A DNA stretch of 64,000 bases from assembly GCF_009936235.1 (NCBI RefSeq), contig NZ_AP022314.1, positions 3,472,001-3,536,000 of the forward strand. Reading direction: 5' to 3'. This DNA comes from Mycobacterium xenopi (lineage in GTDB: Bacteria; Actinomycetota; Actinomycetes; Mycobacteriales; Mycobacteriaceae). The position numbers were made by a program, and so were the translations under genes. Of the stretch, positions 56,001 through 62,698 are shown in pieces. The notes under the pieces were generated by a model. It was not told where the DNA came from and did not search any database. It was given only the letters and a program-made list of their open reading frames with translations. How positions within the stretch are numbered: the stretch's first letter is position 1; each line of letters starts with the position of its first letter.

Positions 56001-56474
56001 GTCGACGAGCTTCTCGGCCAGCGCGGTGTCACCGGCGGCCAGGGTCAGCGCGACCATGCACACCCGGTCCTCGAAACGCTCCAGATAGCGCTTCCCGTCG
56101 AATGTTTTCAGCGTGTAGGAGGTGTAGTACTTGAACGCGCCAAGAAACGTCGAGAACCGGAACTTCTTGGCGTATGCACGATCGAACAGCGACTTAACGA
56201 ACGCTCGCGAGTACTTCTCGAGCACCTCCGGCTCGTAGTATTCCTGCTGGACGAGGTAGTCGAGTTTCTCGTCCAGGTCATGGAAGAACACCGTGTTCTG
56301 GTTGACGTGCTGCCGGAAAAACTGGTGCGCTGCCTGAATATCCTTGTCGAACTGGATCTTGCCGTCCGCGTCGTACAGATTCAGCATCGCGTTGAGCGCG
56401 TGGTAGTCCGTTTCCCCGGGCAGCGCGTGCCCGCTGGACGTTACAGGCTCTGCAGCTGTGGCAGTTGGCGACAC
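53085..56474 (-). CDS. nrdE: Class Ib ribonucleotide reductase large subunit, intein-containing precursor
   Basis: 1129 aa as encoded; after removal of a 407-residue intein (186-592) the mature protein is 722 aa, against 725 in M. tuberculosis. It reduces NDPs. Extein motifs: [23 protein letters not shown] | [12 protein letters not shown] at the splice junction, [15 protein letters not shown], the radical-site [11 protein letters not shown] region and the C-terminal redox pair [10 protein letters not shown]. The junction cysteine is itself a catalytic redox cysteine. GTG 56474 lies 34 bases inside the nrdI end, so nrdI-nrdE are coupled. Confidence 0.96.
   Translation of the reverse strand: [1129 protein letters not shown]
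54699..55919 (-). other. In-frame intein in nrdE (407 aa, splicing domain plus LAGLIDADG-like endonuclease)
   Basis: Begins at C ([13 protein letters not shown], block A), has block B [10 protein letters not shown] with its T-x-x-H, block F [14 protein letters not shown], and ends VVHN before extein +1 Cys. All residues for protein splicing (Cys1, block B His, penultimate His, Asn407, +1 Cys) are present. The centre has two LAGLIDADG-type helices: [14 protein letters not shown] and [14 protein letters not shown]. The first has Arg where the catalytic acid is normal, so the endonuclease may be dead. Base composition looks less GC-rich than the flanking nrdE. Confidence 0.92.
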
Positions 56475-56890
56475 GTCTCGTCCTTCCAGAAGTCAGCTAG
56501 GCCCGCGCGGACCGCTTGCACGTCCTCGTCGGTGCCCATCAGTTCGAATCGGTAGAGATAGGGAACGCCGCACTTGCGCGAGACCACCTCGCCCGCGTAG
56601 CAGAACTCCGCACCGAAGTTGGTGTTGCCCGCCGCGATCACGCCGCGCAGCAGCGCCCGGTTGTGTTCGTTGTTCAAGAACGCGATGACCTGCTTGGGCA
56701 CGTAGCCGCCGTCGTTGATGTTCGGGGTCGCCCGGCCGCCGCCGTAGGTGGGCAACACCAAGACATAGGGCCGATCCACCTCGATGCGCCCGTGCAGCGG
56801 TATCCGCGTGGCCGGAATACCCAGCTTCTCCACGAAGCGGTGGGTGTTCTCCGACACGCTGGAGAAATAAACCAAGCTGGACGACGGCAC
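56441..56890 (-). CDS. nrdI: NrdI flavodoxin-like protein
   Basis: 149 aa from GTG 56890, behind AAGGAG with 7-base spacing. NrdI supplies the oxidant for assembling the manganese-tyrosyl radical in NrdF. FMN-binding loops: LVYFSSVSENTHRFVEKLG, LPTYGGG, GNTNFGAEFCYAG. Length matches M. tuberculosis (150). In other mycobacteria nrdI directly follows nrdH; here a 3.85-kb element separates them. Confidence 0.95.
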   Translation of the reverse strand: MPSSSLVYFSSVSENTHRFVEKLGIPATRIPLHGRIEVDRPYVLVLPTYGGGRATPNINDGGYVPKQVIAFLNNEHNRALLRGVIAAGNTNFGAEFCYAGEVVSRKCGVPYLYRFELMGTDEDVQAVRAGLADFWKDETCRQLPQLQSL

Positions 56891-56901
56891 CGCAATCTCC
56901 T

Positions 56902-56961
56902 TTACGCGGTGAGCGCGGCTCCGGCTGGCGGAGTGTCGATATTCGTTGTGGCGATATTCAT
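56902..56961 (-). CDS. 19-codon minicistron carrying the displaced C-terminus of NrdH
   Basis: ATG 56961, behind GAGGAATCAAGAG, opens MNIATTNIDTPPAGAALTA-TAA. The last residues GAALTA-stop are the conserved NrdH C-terminus of mycobacteria, left here when the element inserted. The TAA is followed at once by the AGGAG of nrdI. So the element end supplies start and ribosome site that read through the old nrdH tail and deliver ribosomes to nrdI, as nrdH translation formerly did. Confidence 0.6.
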   Translation of the reverse strand: MNIATTNIDTPPAGAALTA

Positions 56962-56984
56962 CTCTTGATTCCTCTCGGTTGTTT

Positions 56985-59171
56985 TCATGCGGTTTCTTCT
57001 GTCTGTTCTGAAAGGCTTTCGAGGCGGCTGGCGGTGTAGGCGCTCCAGTCCCGTTGGGCGAACTTGGCCCAGCCGGATGTGGTTGTGGCGTGGAGACCGA
57101 GTTGAGCTGCGATGACCGCAGCGGGAACGTCGTTGGCCAGGGCCAGAAGGGCACGGCTGCGGCTGATTCGGTCCGGAATGTCAGCGTCTGTGAGTTTTCT
57201 GCTCAGTGTTGCCGTGTGGATCGGCATGCCGGGCTGACCGCCGGGGAACAGGTAATGCTCGCCGTTGGGTGTGCGGGCCCGCCGCTCGTTGCGTGCTGCG
57301 GCGGCGAGCTCGTTGACGAGTGCGCCCACGGGGGCGGGTAGCTGCAGTGGATGTTGAGCCAGCTTGATTAGCGTGCTGCCAGCGCTGGTGGTGATATCGC
57401 CGGTCGTGAGCTGTTGGATTTGGGTCAGCCGTGCGCCGTAAAGCAGCACGAGAAGCCCGGCAACTCGAGTTGACAGGTCCTGCGCGCCGTCACCATCGAG
57501 GAGCCTGTCGATGCGCTCATGGTGAGCGTCTTCGCAGACAATCTCGCTGGGCAAAGCTGGGCGTTGAAGTACGACCTTGAGATCACTTGCAGTGATTCGT
57601 CTTTGGGCAAGCCAGTGAATAAATCCTGCGATGTTGGCGCTTCGTTGTGCGTTGCCGGCTGTCCAACCATCGAGCATGGGCTGTGTCAGGTCACCGACCT
57701 GGATGCCTTGCTCGTCAAGGTGATCAAGCAGTCGCACCGCGGTACGGATCCGTTCGCGACCAGAATCAGCGGCACCGGTGGTGTAGCCGCGGCGGCGAGC
57801 TCGGCGGCGCGCCGCCCGAAGCACCGCCCACCGGGCATACGGCCCGATCAGGCTGGACTGGCGAGCAGGCAACCCAGCGGTCAGCTCATTGACCCAGGTC
57901 TCGAACCGCTCGATGGGCTCATCACGTCGCGGCAAAATGTTCGCCTCGACGAGCATCGCGCGCACCCAGTGTCGGGTGTTGGTCGGCGGGCATTGATCCA
58001 GGGTGGCGTGGGACAACGGCTCTGGATCCGCGGCGAGCGTGTGCAGCACCGATTCTGCGGCTGGCTTGCTCAGCCAGCGCAGCGTTGAGGCCGGCTGGCC
58101 CCGATCGGCCAGGATGACGGGCAGCTGCTCAAGTTCTGGCCGCATCGTTCCGTCGACGGTGATGAGCAGTCGGGTGGCCTGTACGACCGAGCAACGCAAG
58201 CACATGCCGGCGTAGTGCTGCGGGCCGCTGTGACCGCAGCTGCGGCAGGTGTAGTCGATCGAGACATTCGCGCATGATCCGCAGACGCGGGCTCCGGTCG
58301 CGTCCAGCGCGATAAGCACCTTGGTGTCACCGCAAGCGGCGCAGGTCTCTGGGTAGGCGATCGTGCGTCGGTAGCACCGAAGGCATACCGGCCCAACCGG
58401 CCAGCGGGTGTGTACTGGGCATTGGTGGCCGCAGATTGCGCACCGCGCATAAGGATTATCGGCGCAACGGAAACATAGATCCTTCAGGCCGCGTTGAGCA
58501 CGCACCGCGATGGGGCCGACGGTGCCGCACTGGCCGCAGGCGCGTGCCGGTGCGTCGTAGCACCGCTGGCATAACGGGCCGGCGCTGGTGAGCTTCTTGG
58601 CGTGGTCAGTGCGGCCGCAACCAACGCACACGTATTTGGGCCGAGCGCAGTTGCCGCACAGTGGCAAGCCCTCAGCGGTGCGTTTCGACGGGACGTGGCT
58701 TTGACCGCATCCACCACACGTTTCCCGCCTGGCCGGGTCTTTCTGGTAGCAGCGGCGGCAAAGCCCACCTGTTTCGGTAGTGGTGACTCGATGGCCGAGT
58801 CGACCGCAGCGCTCGCAGATGTGCTGGGTGCGCCGAGATGCGCACCATCCGCAGCAGCGGGCACCGTCAATGACTCGGTCGAGCTTGGGGGTGATGCGTC
58901 CGCATTGAGCACACGCGACCGGCTGCACCGGGTAATCCGACTGCCACAGCAGATACGCCATGCGCGCGAACGCGTAGGGGCAGTGTGGATTCGGCGTGGT
59001 CCACGGTGTGGCCTGCTCCATAAGATAAGCCGCCAGCGATTGCCGCGAACGCGGCTTGGCGGCGTCGGCGCGTTGGAGCAGGTTCTCGAGCTCGCTATCG
59101 GCAATGACGATGTCGGCAGCGGCGAGGCTGTCGGCGATCGCGGTGAATGACGTGGCGAGGGCGGCGGTCAT
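56985..59171 (-). CDS. Multi-zinc-ribbon protein with degenerate tyrosine-recombinase-like C-terminus
   Basis: 728 aa. Residues 87-327 hold sixteen CxxC pairs (CAQC, CGWC, CERC, CRRC, CGGC ... CLRC), i.e. eight successive zinc ribbons. A helical stretch follows, and residues ~460-715 resemble a phage-integrase fold: core-binding-like RIRTAVRLLDHLDEQGIQVGDL, then LLVLLYGARLTQIQQLTTGDI (box-I-like Arg), SRSRALLALANDVPAAVIAAQLGL (box-II-like) and HATTTSGWAKFAQRDWSAY. The HxxR, second His and Tyr nucleophile are not recognisable, so it is probably a non-catalytic DNA-binding partner of the integrase, comparable in layout to Tn554 TnpB. Start overlaps the HTH stop by ATGA. Confidence 0.7.
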   Translation of the reverse strand: MTAALATSFTAIADSLAAADIVIADSELENLLQRADAAKPRSRQSLAAYLMEQATPWTTPNPHCPYAFARMAYLLWQSDYPVQPVACAQCGRITPKLDRVIDGARCCGWCASRRTQHICERCGRLGHRVTTTETGGLCRRCYQKDPARRETCGGCGQSHVPSKRTAEGLPLCGNCARPKYVCVGCGRTDHAKKLTSAGPLCQRCYDAPARACGQCGTVGPIAVRAQRGLKDLCFRCADNPYARCAICGHQCPVHTRWPVGPVCLRCYRRTIAYPETCAACGDTKVLIALDATGARVCGSCANVSIDYTCRSCGHSGPQHYAGMCLRCSVVQATRLLITVDGTMRPELEQLPVILADRGQPASTLRWLSKPAAESVLHTLAADPEPLSHATLDQCPPTNTRHWVRAMLVEANILPRRDEPIERFETWVNELTAGLPARQSSLIGPYARWAVLRAARRRARRRGYTTGAADSGRERIRTAVRLLDHLDEQGIQVGDLTQPMLDGWTAGNAQRSANIAGFIHWLAQRRITASDLKVVLQRPALPSEIVCEDAHHERIDRLLDGDGAQDLSTRVAGLLVLLYGARLTQIQQLTTGDITTSAGSTLIKLAQHPLQLPAPVGALVNELAAAARNERRARTPNGEHYLFPGGQPGMPIHTATLSRKLTDADIPDRISRSRALLALANDVPAAVIAAQLGLHATTTSGWAKFAQRDWSAYTASRLESLSEQTEETA

Positions 59172-59500
59172 CGTTGCTCCCCGGGCCGCCGGATCTTGGT
59201 GCGCCGCGCCGAGGACATAGCCGTCACGGTGCTATTCGACTGTCCTGCTGCTTTTCTCGTGGCGACCTCAGTGATCTTCGGTTCGATGAGATCGTTAGGA
59301 GTGCACTCCAGGATGTCGCACAACGCGATGAGGGTGTGCATGCTCAACCGTTGCGGCTGCCCCGTGACCATGCGATAGACCTGCTCCCGTGAGAGGCTCA
59401 CGCCGCGATCGGCCAGGTGCGGCTGCAGGTCGGTAGTCGAAAACATGCCCTTCTCAGCCATTTTCATGCGCAGATGCCACGCGTAATCCATCTGCTTCAT
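59168..59500 (-). CDS. Small XRE-type helix-turn-helix protein of the element
   Basis: 110 aa. MKQMDYAWHLRMKMAEKGMFSTTDLQPHLADRGVSLSREQVYRMVTGQPQRLSMHTLIALCDILECTPNDLIEP is a Cro/C1-like HTH; the C-terminal ~35 residues are basic and probably disordered. Overlaps both neighbours (ATGA at 59497-59500 and 59168-59171). Likely regulates the element or acts as a recombination directionality factor. Confidence 0.8.
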   Translation of the reverse strand: MKQMDYAWHLRMKMAEKGMFSTTDLQPHLADRGVSLSREQVYRMVTGQPQRLSMHTLIALCDILECTPNDLIEPKITEVATRKAAGQSNSTVTAMSSARRTKIRRPGEQR

Positions 59501-60732
59501 CGCGGCCGCCGATCGAAGTGCTGGCCATAACGTGACTGCATCGACTGGCTGATCAGCCGATTGCGGTACTCGTTGGACACCCCGACATAGATCGCGGTCG
59601 TGGAGGAGAACGAATGCCCAACCTGCTCCTGGATGAACCGTTCCGGATAGTCAAACTCCACCAGATGCGTGACGTAGGAATGCCGCAGCGAGTGCAGATC
59701 CAGCGTCGGATCAATCCCGGCCTCATCACGTACCGTCGTGAACGCCACATTGAGCATGCGCGTGCCGATTCGGGTGCCGCGCTCAGTCAACCACAACGCC
59801 TGACCGGTATCCGCCGGAAACTGTGGACGCACCTCGGCGAGGTAGTGGTCGAGAACTTCGACGATCCAGCTCATCTCTGGAACCGTGAGCACGGTGCGCC
59901 GCTTGGCCGCTCCGCCCCGCGATGCCTTGCCATAACGGACCGACAACGCACCGAACCTGCCGAACTCATCCATCTTCGAATTGCGGCGCAGGTCAACCAC
60001 ATCGGAGTAGACGACCTCACGACGGCGTAACCCGTAGGCGTAGCAGAACTTCAGCATCGCTGCGTCCCGCAGCGCCGTCATGGCACCCTTGCGGCCCCGT
60101 GAGCGAATCAATCCAACACGGGCATCGGCGGCATCAAACAGCGCCTGCACCTCGTCATAGGTCAGCGGACGCCGAGTCGGGTCGCCCTCGTACTCCCCGA
60201 CATGGATGATGGAGTTGTCTTCGTGAAATACCTGCTGCGGGACCTGGCCGAACTGCTGCGAACATTCGGCAACCCAGCCGTAGCGTTGGTCGAGCAGATA
60301 CTCGCAAAACATCCGGATATCGATCTCATAGTTACGTGCCGTCGACACTCGCAACGGCGAAGAACCAGAACGCAAATCACTGATCCAGGCCTCGCCCTCG
60401 GCCGGCGTCCACTGCCACGGATACAGCCCGGAGAACTCCACGAATCGCCGCACCAACCGAAGCCGCGGCACGATCGTCGCGTCCCGCAAAAACCGTGCTC
60501 GCTGCTGGCTTTCCCAGCCCTGCAGCATGGCCTCAAGAACAGCTTGCTCCGGATCGAGATGAACAACATTGGGCGCCAATACCCGTCGGGCCGCGCCCTG
60601 GGAATCACTAGTCACAACACCCGTTGTAGCAGATGCATCATCGATGCATGAGGATTTCGGGCGGTGTTGACCATCGGCGATTCGCGTCGAGGTCTCACCC
60701 CCCGACCCCTGAGCTGCTACAACAGACAACAT
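59497..60732 (-). CDS. Tyrosine recombinase (integrase) with complete active site
   Basis: 411 aa starting ATG 60732. N-terminal ~60 residues look disordered. SAM-like core-binding domain ~65-185 (RFLRDATIVPRLRLVRRFVEFSGLYPWQWT), catalytic domain ~186-405 with R236 (YGLRRREV), K269 (VRYGKAS), H347-x2-R350 (DLHSLRHSYVTHL), H373 (QVGHSFSS) and nucleophile Y382 (TTAIYVGVS). All catalytic residues present, so it is probably active. Its start codon lies within the repeat cluster at the element end. Confidence 0.9.
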   Translation of the reverse strand: MLSVVAAQGSGGETSTRIADGQHRPKSSCIDDASATTGVVTSDSQGAARRVLAPNVVHLDPEQAVLEAMLQGWESQQRARFLRDATIVPRLRLVRRFVEFSGLYPWQWTPAEGEAWISDLRSGSSPLRVSTARNYEIDIRMFCEYLLDQRYGWVAECSQQFGQVPQQVFHEDNSIIHVGEYEGDPTRRPLTYDEVQALFDAADARVGLIRSRGRKGAMTALRDAAMLKFCYAYGLRRREVVYSDVVDLRRNSKMDEFGRFGALSVRYGKASRGGAAKRRTVLTVPEMSWIVEVLDHYLAEVRPQFPADTGQALWLTERGTRIGTRMLNVAFTTVRDEAGIDPTLDLHSLRHSYVTHLVEFDYPERFIQEQVGHSFSSTTAIYVGVSNEYRNRLISQSMQSRYGQHFDRRPR

Positions 60733-60770
60733 TGCTAGCTCACCAATGTTGCATCAGATGACAATATTGC
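60728..60770. repeat. Three CAAYRTTG half-sites at the integrase-proximal element end
   Basis: CAACATTG (60728-60735), CAATGTTG (60745-60752) and CAATATTG (60763-60770), spaced 17 and 18 bases. The first two form a perfect 8-bp inverted repeat spanning the integrase start codon; the third is itself palindromic and touches the inferred crossover core. They could be integrase arm sites, the operator of the HTH protein, or both. Confidence 0.6.
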
Positions 60771-60995
60771 TCCATTCGCGAGCGCCTTGATGCGGTCGGG
60801 ACGGAAGCCCGACCAGTGTTCGTCTCCCGCCACCACCACGGGAGCTTGCAGATAGCCCAGCGCCATCACGTAGTCCCGCGCCTCTGGATCCAGCGTGATG
60901 TCGACCGTCTCGTAGGCAATGCCCTGCTTGTCCAACGCCTTGTGCGTGGCGTTGCACTGCACACACGCGGGCTTGGTGTACACGGTGATGCTCAT
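60735..60995 (-). CDS. nrdH: NrdH glutaredoxin-like protein with element-derived C-terminus
   Basis: 86 aa from ATG 60995. Thioredoxin-like electron donor to NrdE: redox motif C11-V-Q-C14, LGYLQAPVVVAGDEHWSGFRPDRIKALANGA. M. tuberculosis NrdH has 79 aa ending KALAGAALTA; here the end reads ANGA-ILSSDATLVS, the last ten residues coming from the inserted element. The fold and the active site are upstream of the change, so function is probably retained. Confidence 0.93.
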   Translation of the reverse strand: MSITVYTKPACVQCNATHKALDKQGIAYETVDITLDPEARDYVMALGYLQAPVVVAGDEHWSGFRPDRIKALANGAILSSDATLVS

Positions 60996-61450
60996 CGGCG
61001 ATTCGGCTCCTCTGCTGAACGAATGGGCACGGACTGGCAACTTCTCAGGCACTACCTCTGCGCTACTGCTCGACAGACCGTCAGACCCGGAAACTCCGGT
61101 GCCCGGCTGGGTCGCGGGTCCGCACACACAGGCCGGATTCCCCGAACTTCACCACCCGTACGGACTTGGTGAGCCTTTGGGTCTGTCGATGCTTCAAACA
61201 CTACACCTAGTGGGTCCCGATAAGAAGGGATACAAGATGTTCTGAACAACATTCGTGAAATTCCCAGGTCGTAAGCGCAGTGGAAGGTCTGGCGTCGGCG
61301 TGTCGTAGATCACATTTCGGTCACTGCGGTCGCGTCATCGCCATCTCGACCGTCTTAGCACCACCCACCGACATCGTCGGCGACATCACCGCGCCACAGC
61401 AAAGCCCCCGAGCGGCTAAACGAGGCGGCCCGGCGGCACGGCGCGCCGGG
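60996..61450. other. 455-base non-coding stretch: nrdH leader and promoter, then unassigned
   Basis: Holds the nrdH 5' leader (60996-61197) and the NrdR boxes. From 61246 to 61450, up to the Rv3054c-like stop, I see no gene, repeat or clear site; the open frames there are not protein-like. Confidence 0.6.
61198..61245 (-). promoter_or_regulatory. Pair of NrdR boxes upstream of nrdH
   Basis: Box 1: CACTA-CACC-TAGTG (61199-61212), a perfect dyad. Box 2: TACAA-GATG-TTCTG (61231-61244), weaker. Centres 32 bp apart, identical to the nrdF2 pair. They lie about 200 bases upstream of the nrdH start, implying a long leader. Confidence 0.75.
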
Positions 61451-62008
61451 TTAGCTCACTTCGGCGGCCAGCTTGCCCACCACGTCGCGCACGTTCGACG
61501 CCAGTTCGGCGCTTTCCCGCGGATGCTTGCCCTGCAGCGACCGCAACGGCACCGAGAGCTTGATCGCCTCGACGACGCGGGGCCCGGCGATGCCGAACGA
61601 CTTACGCGTCTCGTCGTGCGCCCACACCCCGCCATAGCGGCCCAGTGATCCGCCAATCACCGCCAGCGGCTTGTCTTTCAGCGCACTGTTGCCGAAGGGC
61701 CGCGACAGCCAGTCGATCGCGTTCTTCAGCACGCCGGGAATGCTGCCGTTGTATTCGGGAGTGACCACCAGGGCCGCGTCGGCGTCGGCAGCGGCGGCAC
61801 GCAGCGCGGTCACCGAAGCGGGCACGTCGGTCTCGTTGTCGATGTCCTCGTTGTAGAACGGCAAACCACCAAGTCCGTCGAATACGGTGACGGTGACGCC
61901 ATCCGGGGCGACGTCTGCCGCCAATTCCGCGATCTGACGGTTCACCGACGCGGCGCGCAGGCTTCCCACCAGCGCCAGCACCTTGACGTCCGGTTTGCGA
62001 TCCGACAT
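61451..62008 (-). CDS. NADPH-dependent FMN reductase (Rv3054c)
   Basis: 185 aa from ATG 62008 (MSDRKPDVKVLALVGSLRAASVNRQIAELAAD). Flavodoxin-like reductase: FMN loop GSLRAASVNR, PLPF-type LPFYNEDI, VVTPEYNGSIPGVLKNAIDWLSRP, VIGGSLGRYGG. Likely a quinone or azo-type FMN reductase in redox defence. Divergent from the TetR gene; a palindrome lies between them. Confidence 0.93.
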   Translation of the reverse strand: MSDRKPDVKVLALVGSLRAASVNRQIAELAADVAPDGVTVTVFDGLGGLPFYNEDIDNETDVPASVTALRAAAADADAALVVTPEYNGSIPGVLKNAIDWLSRPFGNSALKDKPLAVIGGSLGRYGGVWAHDETRKSFGIAGPRVVEAIKLSVPLRSLQGKHPRESAELASNVRDVVGKLAAEVS

Positions 62009-62052
62009 GTGCACCCTTTCGCTTAGTGGACTATATCCTCGCGGCACCGAAC

Positions 62053-62066
62053 CGGACCATGGTCCG
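62053..62066. promoter_or_regulatory. 14-bp perfect palindrome between Rv3054c and Rv3055 homologues
   Basis: CGGACCATGGTCCG at 62053-62066 in an 87-base divergent gap, 44 bases from the reductase start and 29 from the TetR start. Position and symmetry fit a TetR operator controlling both genes. Confidence 0.6.
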
Positions 62067-62095
62067 ATTTATTCCGGTCGCGCTACAGTGCAGGG

Positions 62096-62698
62096 GTGAG
62101 CGTTGCCGACCATGCCCGTGAGCTGGCTGTTTGCGCGCCATACGAGCGCGGAGACGCGGCCCGCAATCGCGCGCTGCTCCTGGACGCGGCCCGCCGGCTA
62201 ATCGGCGAACGCGGCGCCGAGGCGGTCACCACGGACGACATCGCCGCGGCCGCCGGTGTGGGCAAGGGCACGGTGTTTCGCCGGTTCGGCAGCCGCGCCG
62301 GTCTCATGATGGCGCTGCTCGACGACGACGAACGCCACCTTCAGCAGGCATTTCTGTTCGGGCCGCCGCCGCTCGGCCCGGACGCGCCCCCGCTGGAGCG
62401 CCTGCTGGCGTTCGGCCGCGAAAGACTGCGCTTCGTCCACACCCACCACACGCTGCTCTCCGCGACCAACCGCGATCCGCAGAGCCGCTGCAGCGCGCCG
62501 GCCAGGGTGCTGCACACCCATGTTCGGATGTTGCTGGCCTCCGCCGAGACCACCGGCGATCTAGACGCCCAAACCGACGCGTTGTTGGCCCTGCTCGACG
62601 CGGACTATGTCGCGCATCAACTCCACCACCGTGGCCACACGCTTGAGAGCTTGAGTTACGCGTGGGAAAGCTTGGCACGCAAGCTGTGCGGACGCTGA
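62096..62698 (+). CDS. TetR-family regulator (Rv3055)
   Basis: 200 aa from GTG 62096. HTH at ~20-60: RNRALLLDAARRLIGERGAEAVTTDDIAAAAGVGKGTVFRRFGSRAGLMMALLDD. Divergent from the FMN reductase, so it probably represses it and itself. The stop lies inside the first codons of dinB2 (overlap 62686-62698). Confidence 0.92.
   Translation: MSVADHARELAVCAPYERGDAARNRALLLDAARRLIGERGAEAVTTDDIAAAAGVGKGTVFRRFGSRAGLMMALLDDDERHLQQAFLFGPPPLGPDAPPLERLLAFGRERLRFVHTHHTLLSATNRDPQSRCSAPARVLHTHVRMLLASAETTGDLDAQTDALLALLDADYVAHQLHHRGHTLESLSYAWESLARKLCGR

Larger units (their letters stand above)
56923..60769 (-). mobile_element. Three-gene tyrosine-recombinase element inserted in the 3' end of nrdH
   Basis: About 3.85 kb between the two halves of the old nrdH 3' end. 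GCTCC occurs at both boundaries (56918-56922 and 60770-60774), a candidate 5-base crossover core. Contents: integrase, HTH protein, and a zinc-ribbon/degenerate recombinase, with ATGA or near overlaps and no cargo. No long terminal inverted repeats and no target-site duplication beyond the core, as in Tn554-type or recombinase-in-trio elements rather than DDE transposons. Exact ends are estimated to within a few bases from coding logic. Co-oriented with nrdHIE. Confidence 0.75.

Noticed and set aside
53085..56474. nrdE read as a fusion or pseudogene because of its 1129-aa length
   Set aside because: The extra 407 residues have complete intein splicing blocks and precise Cys/Asn junctions; the exteins join to a normal 722-aa NrdE.
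56923..60769. Prophage or integrative plasmid at nrdH
   Set aside because: No structural, replication, excision or transfer genes; only three overlapping recombination-type genes, so a minimal transposon-like element fits better.
61280..61648. 122-aa plus-strand frame downstream of the nrdH promoter
   Set aside because: Mostly antisense to the FMN reductase gene, no ribosome site, low-complexity composition.
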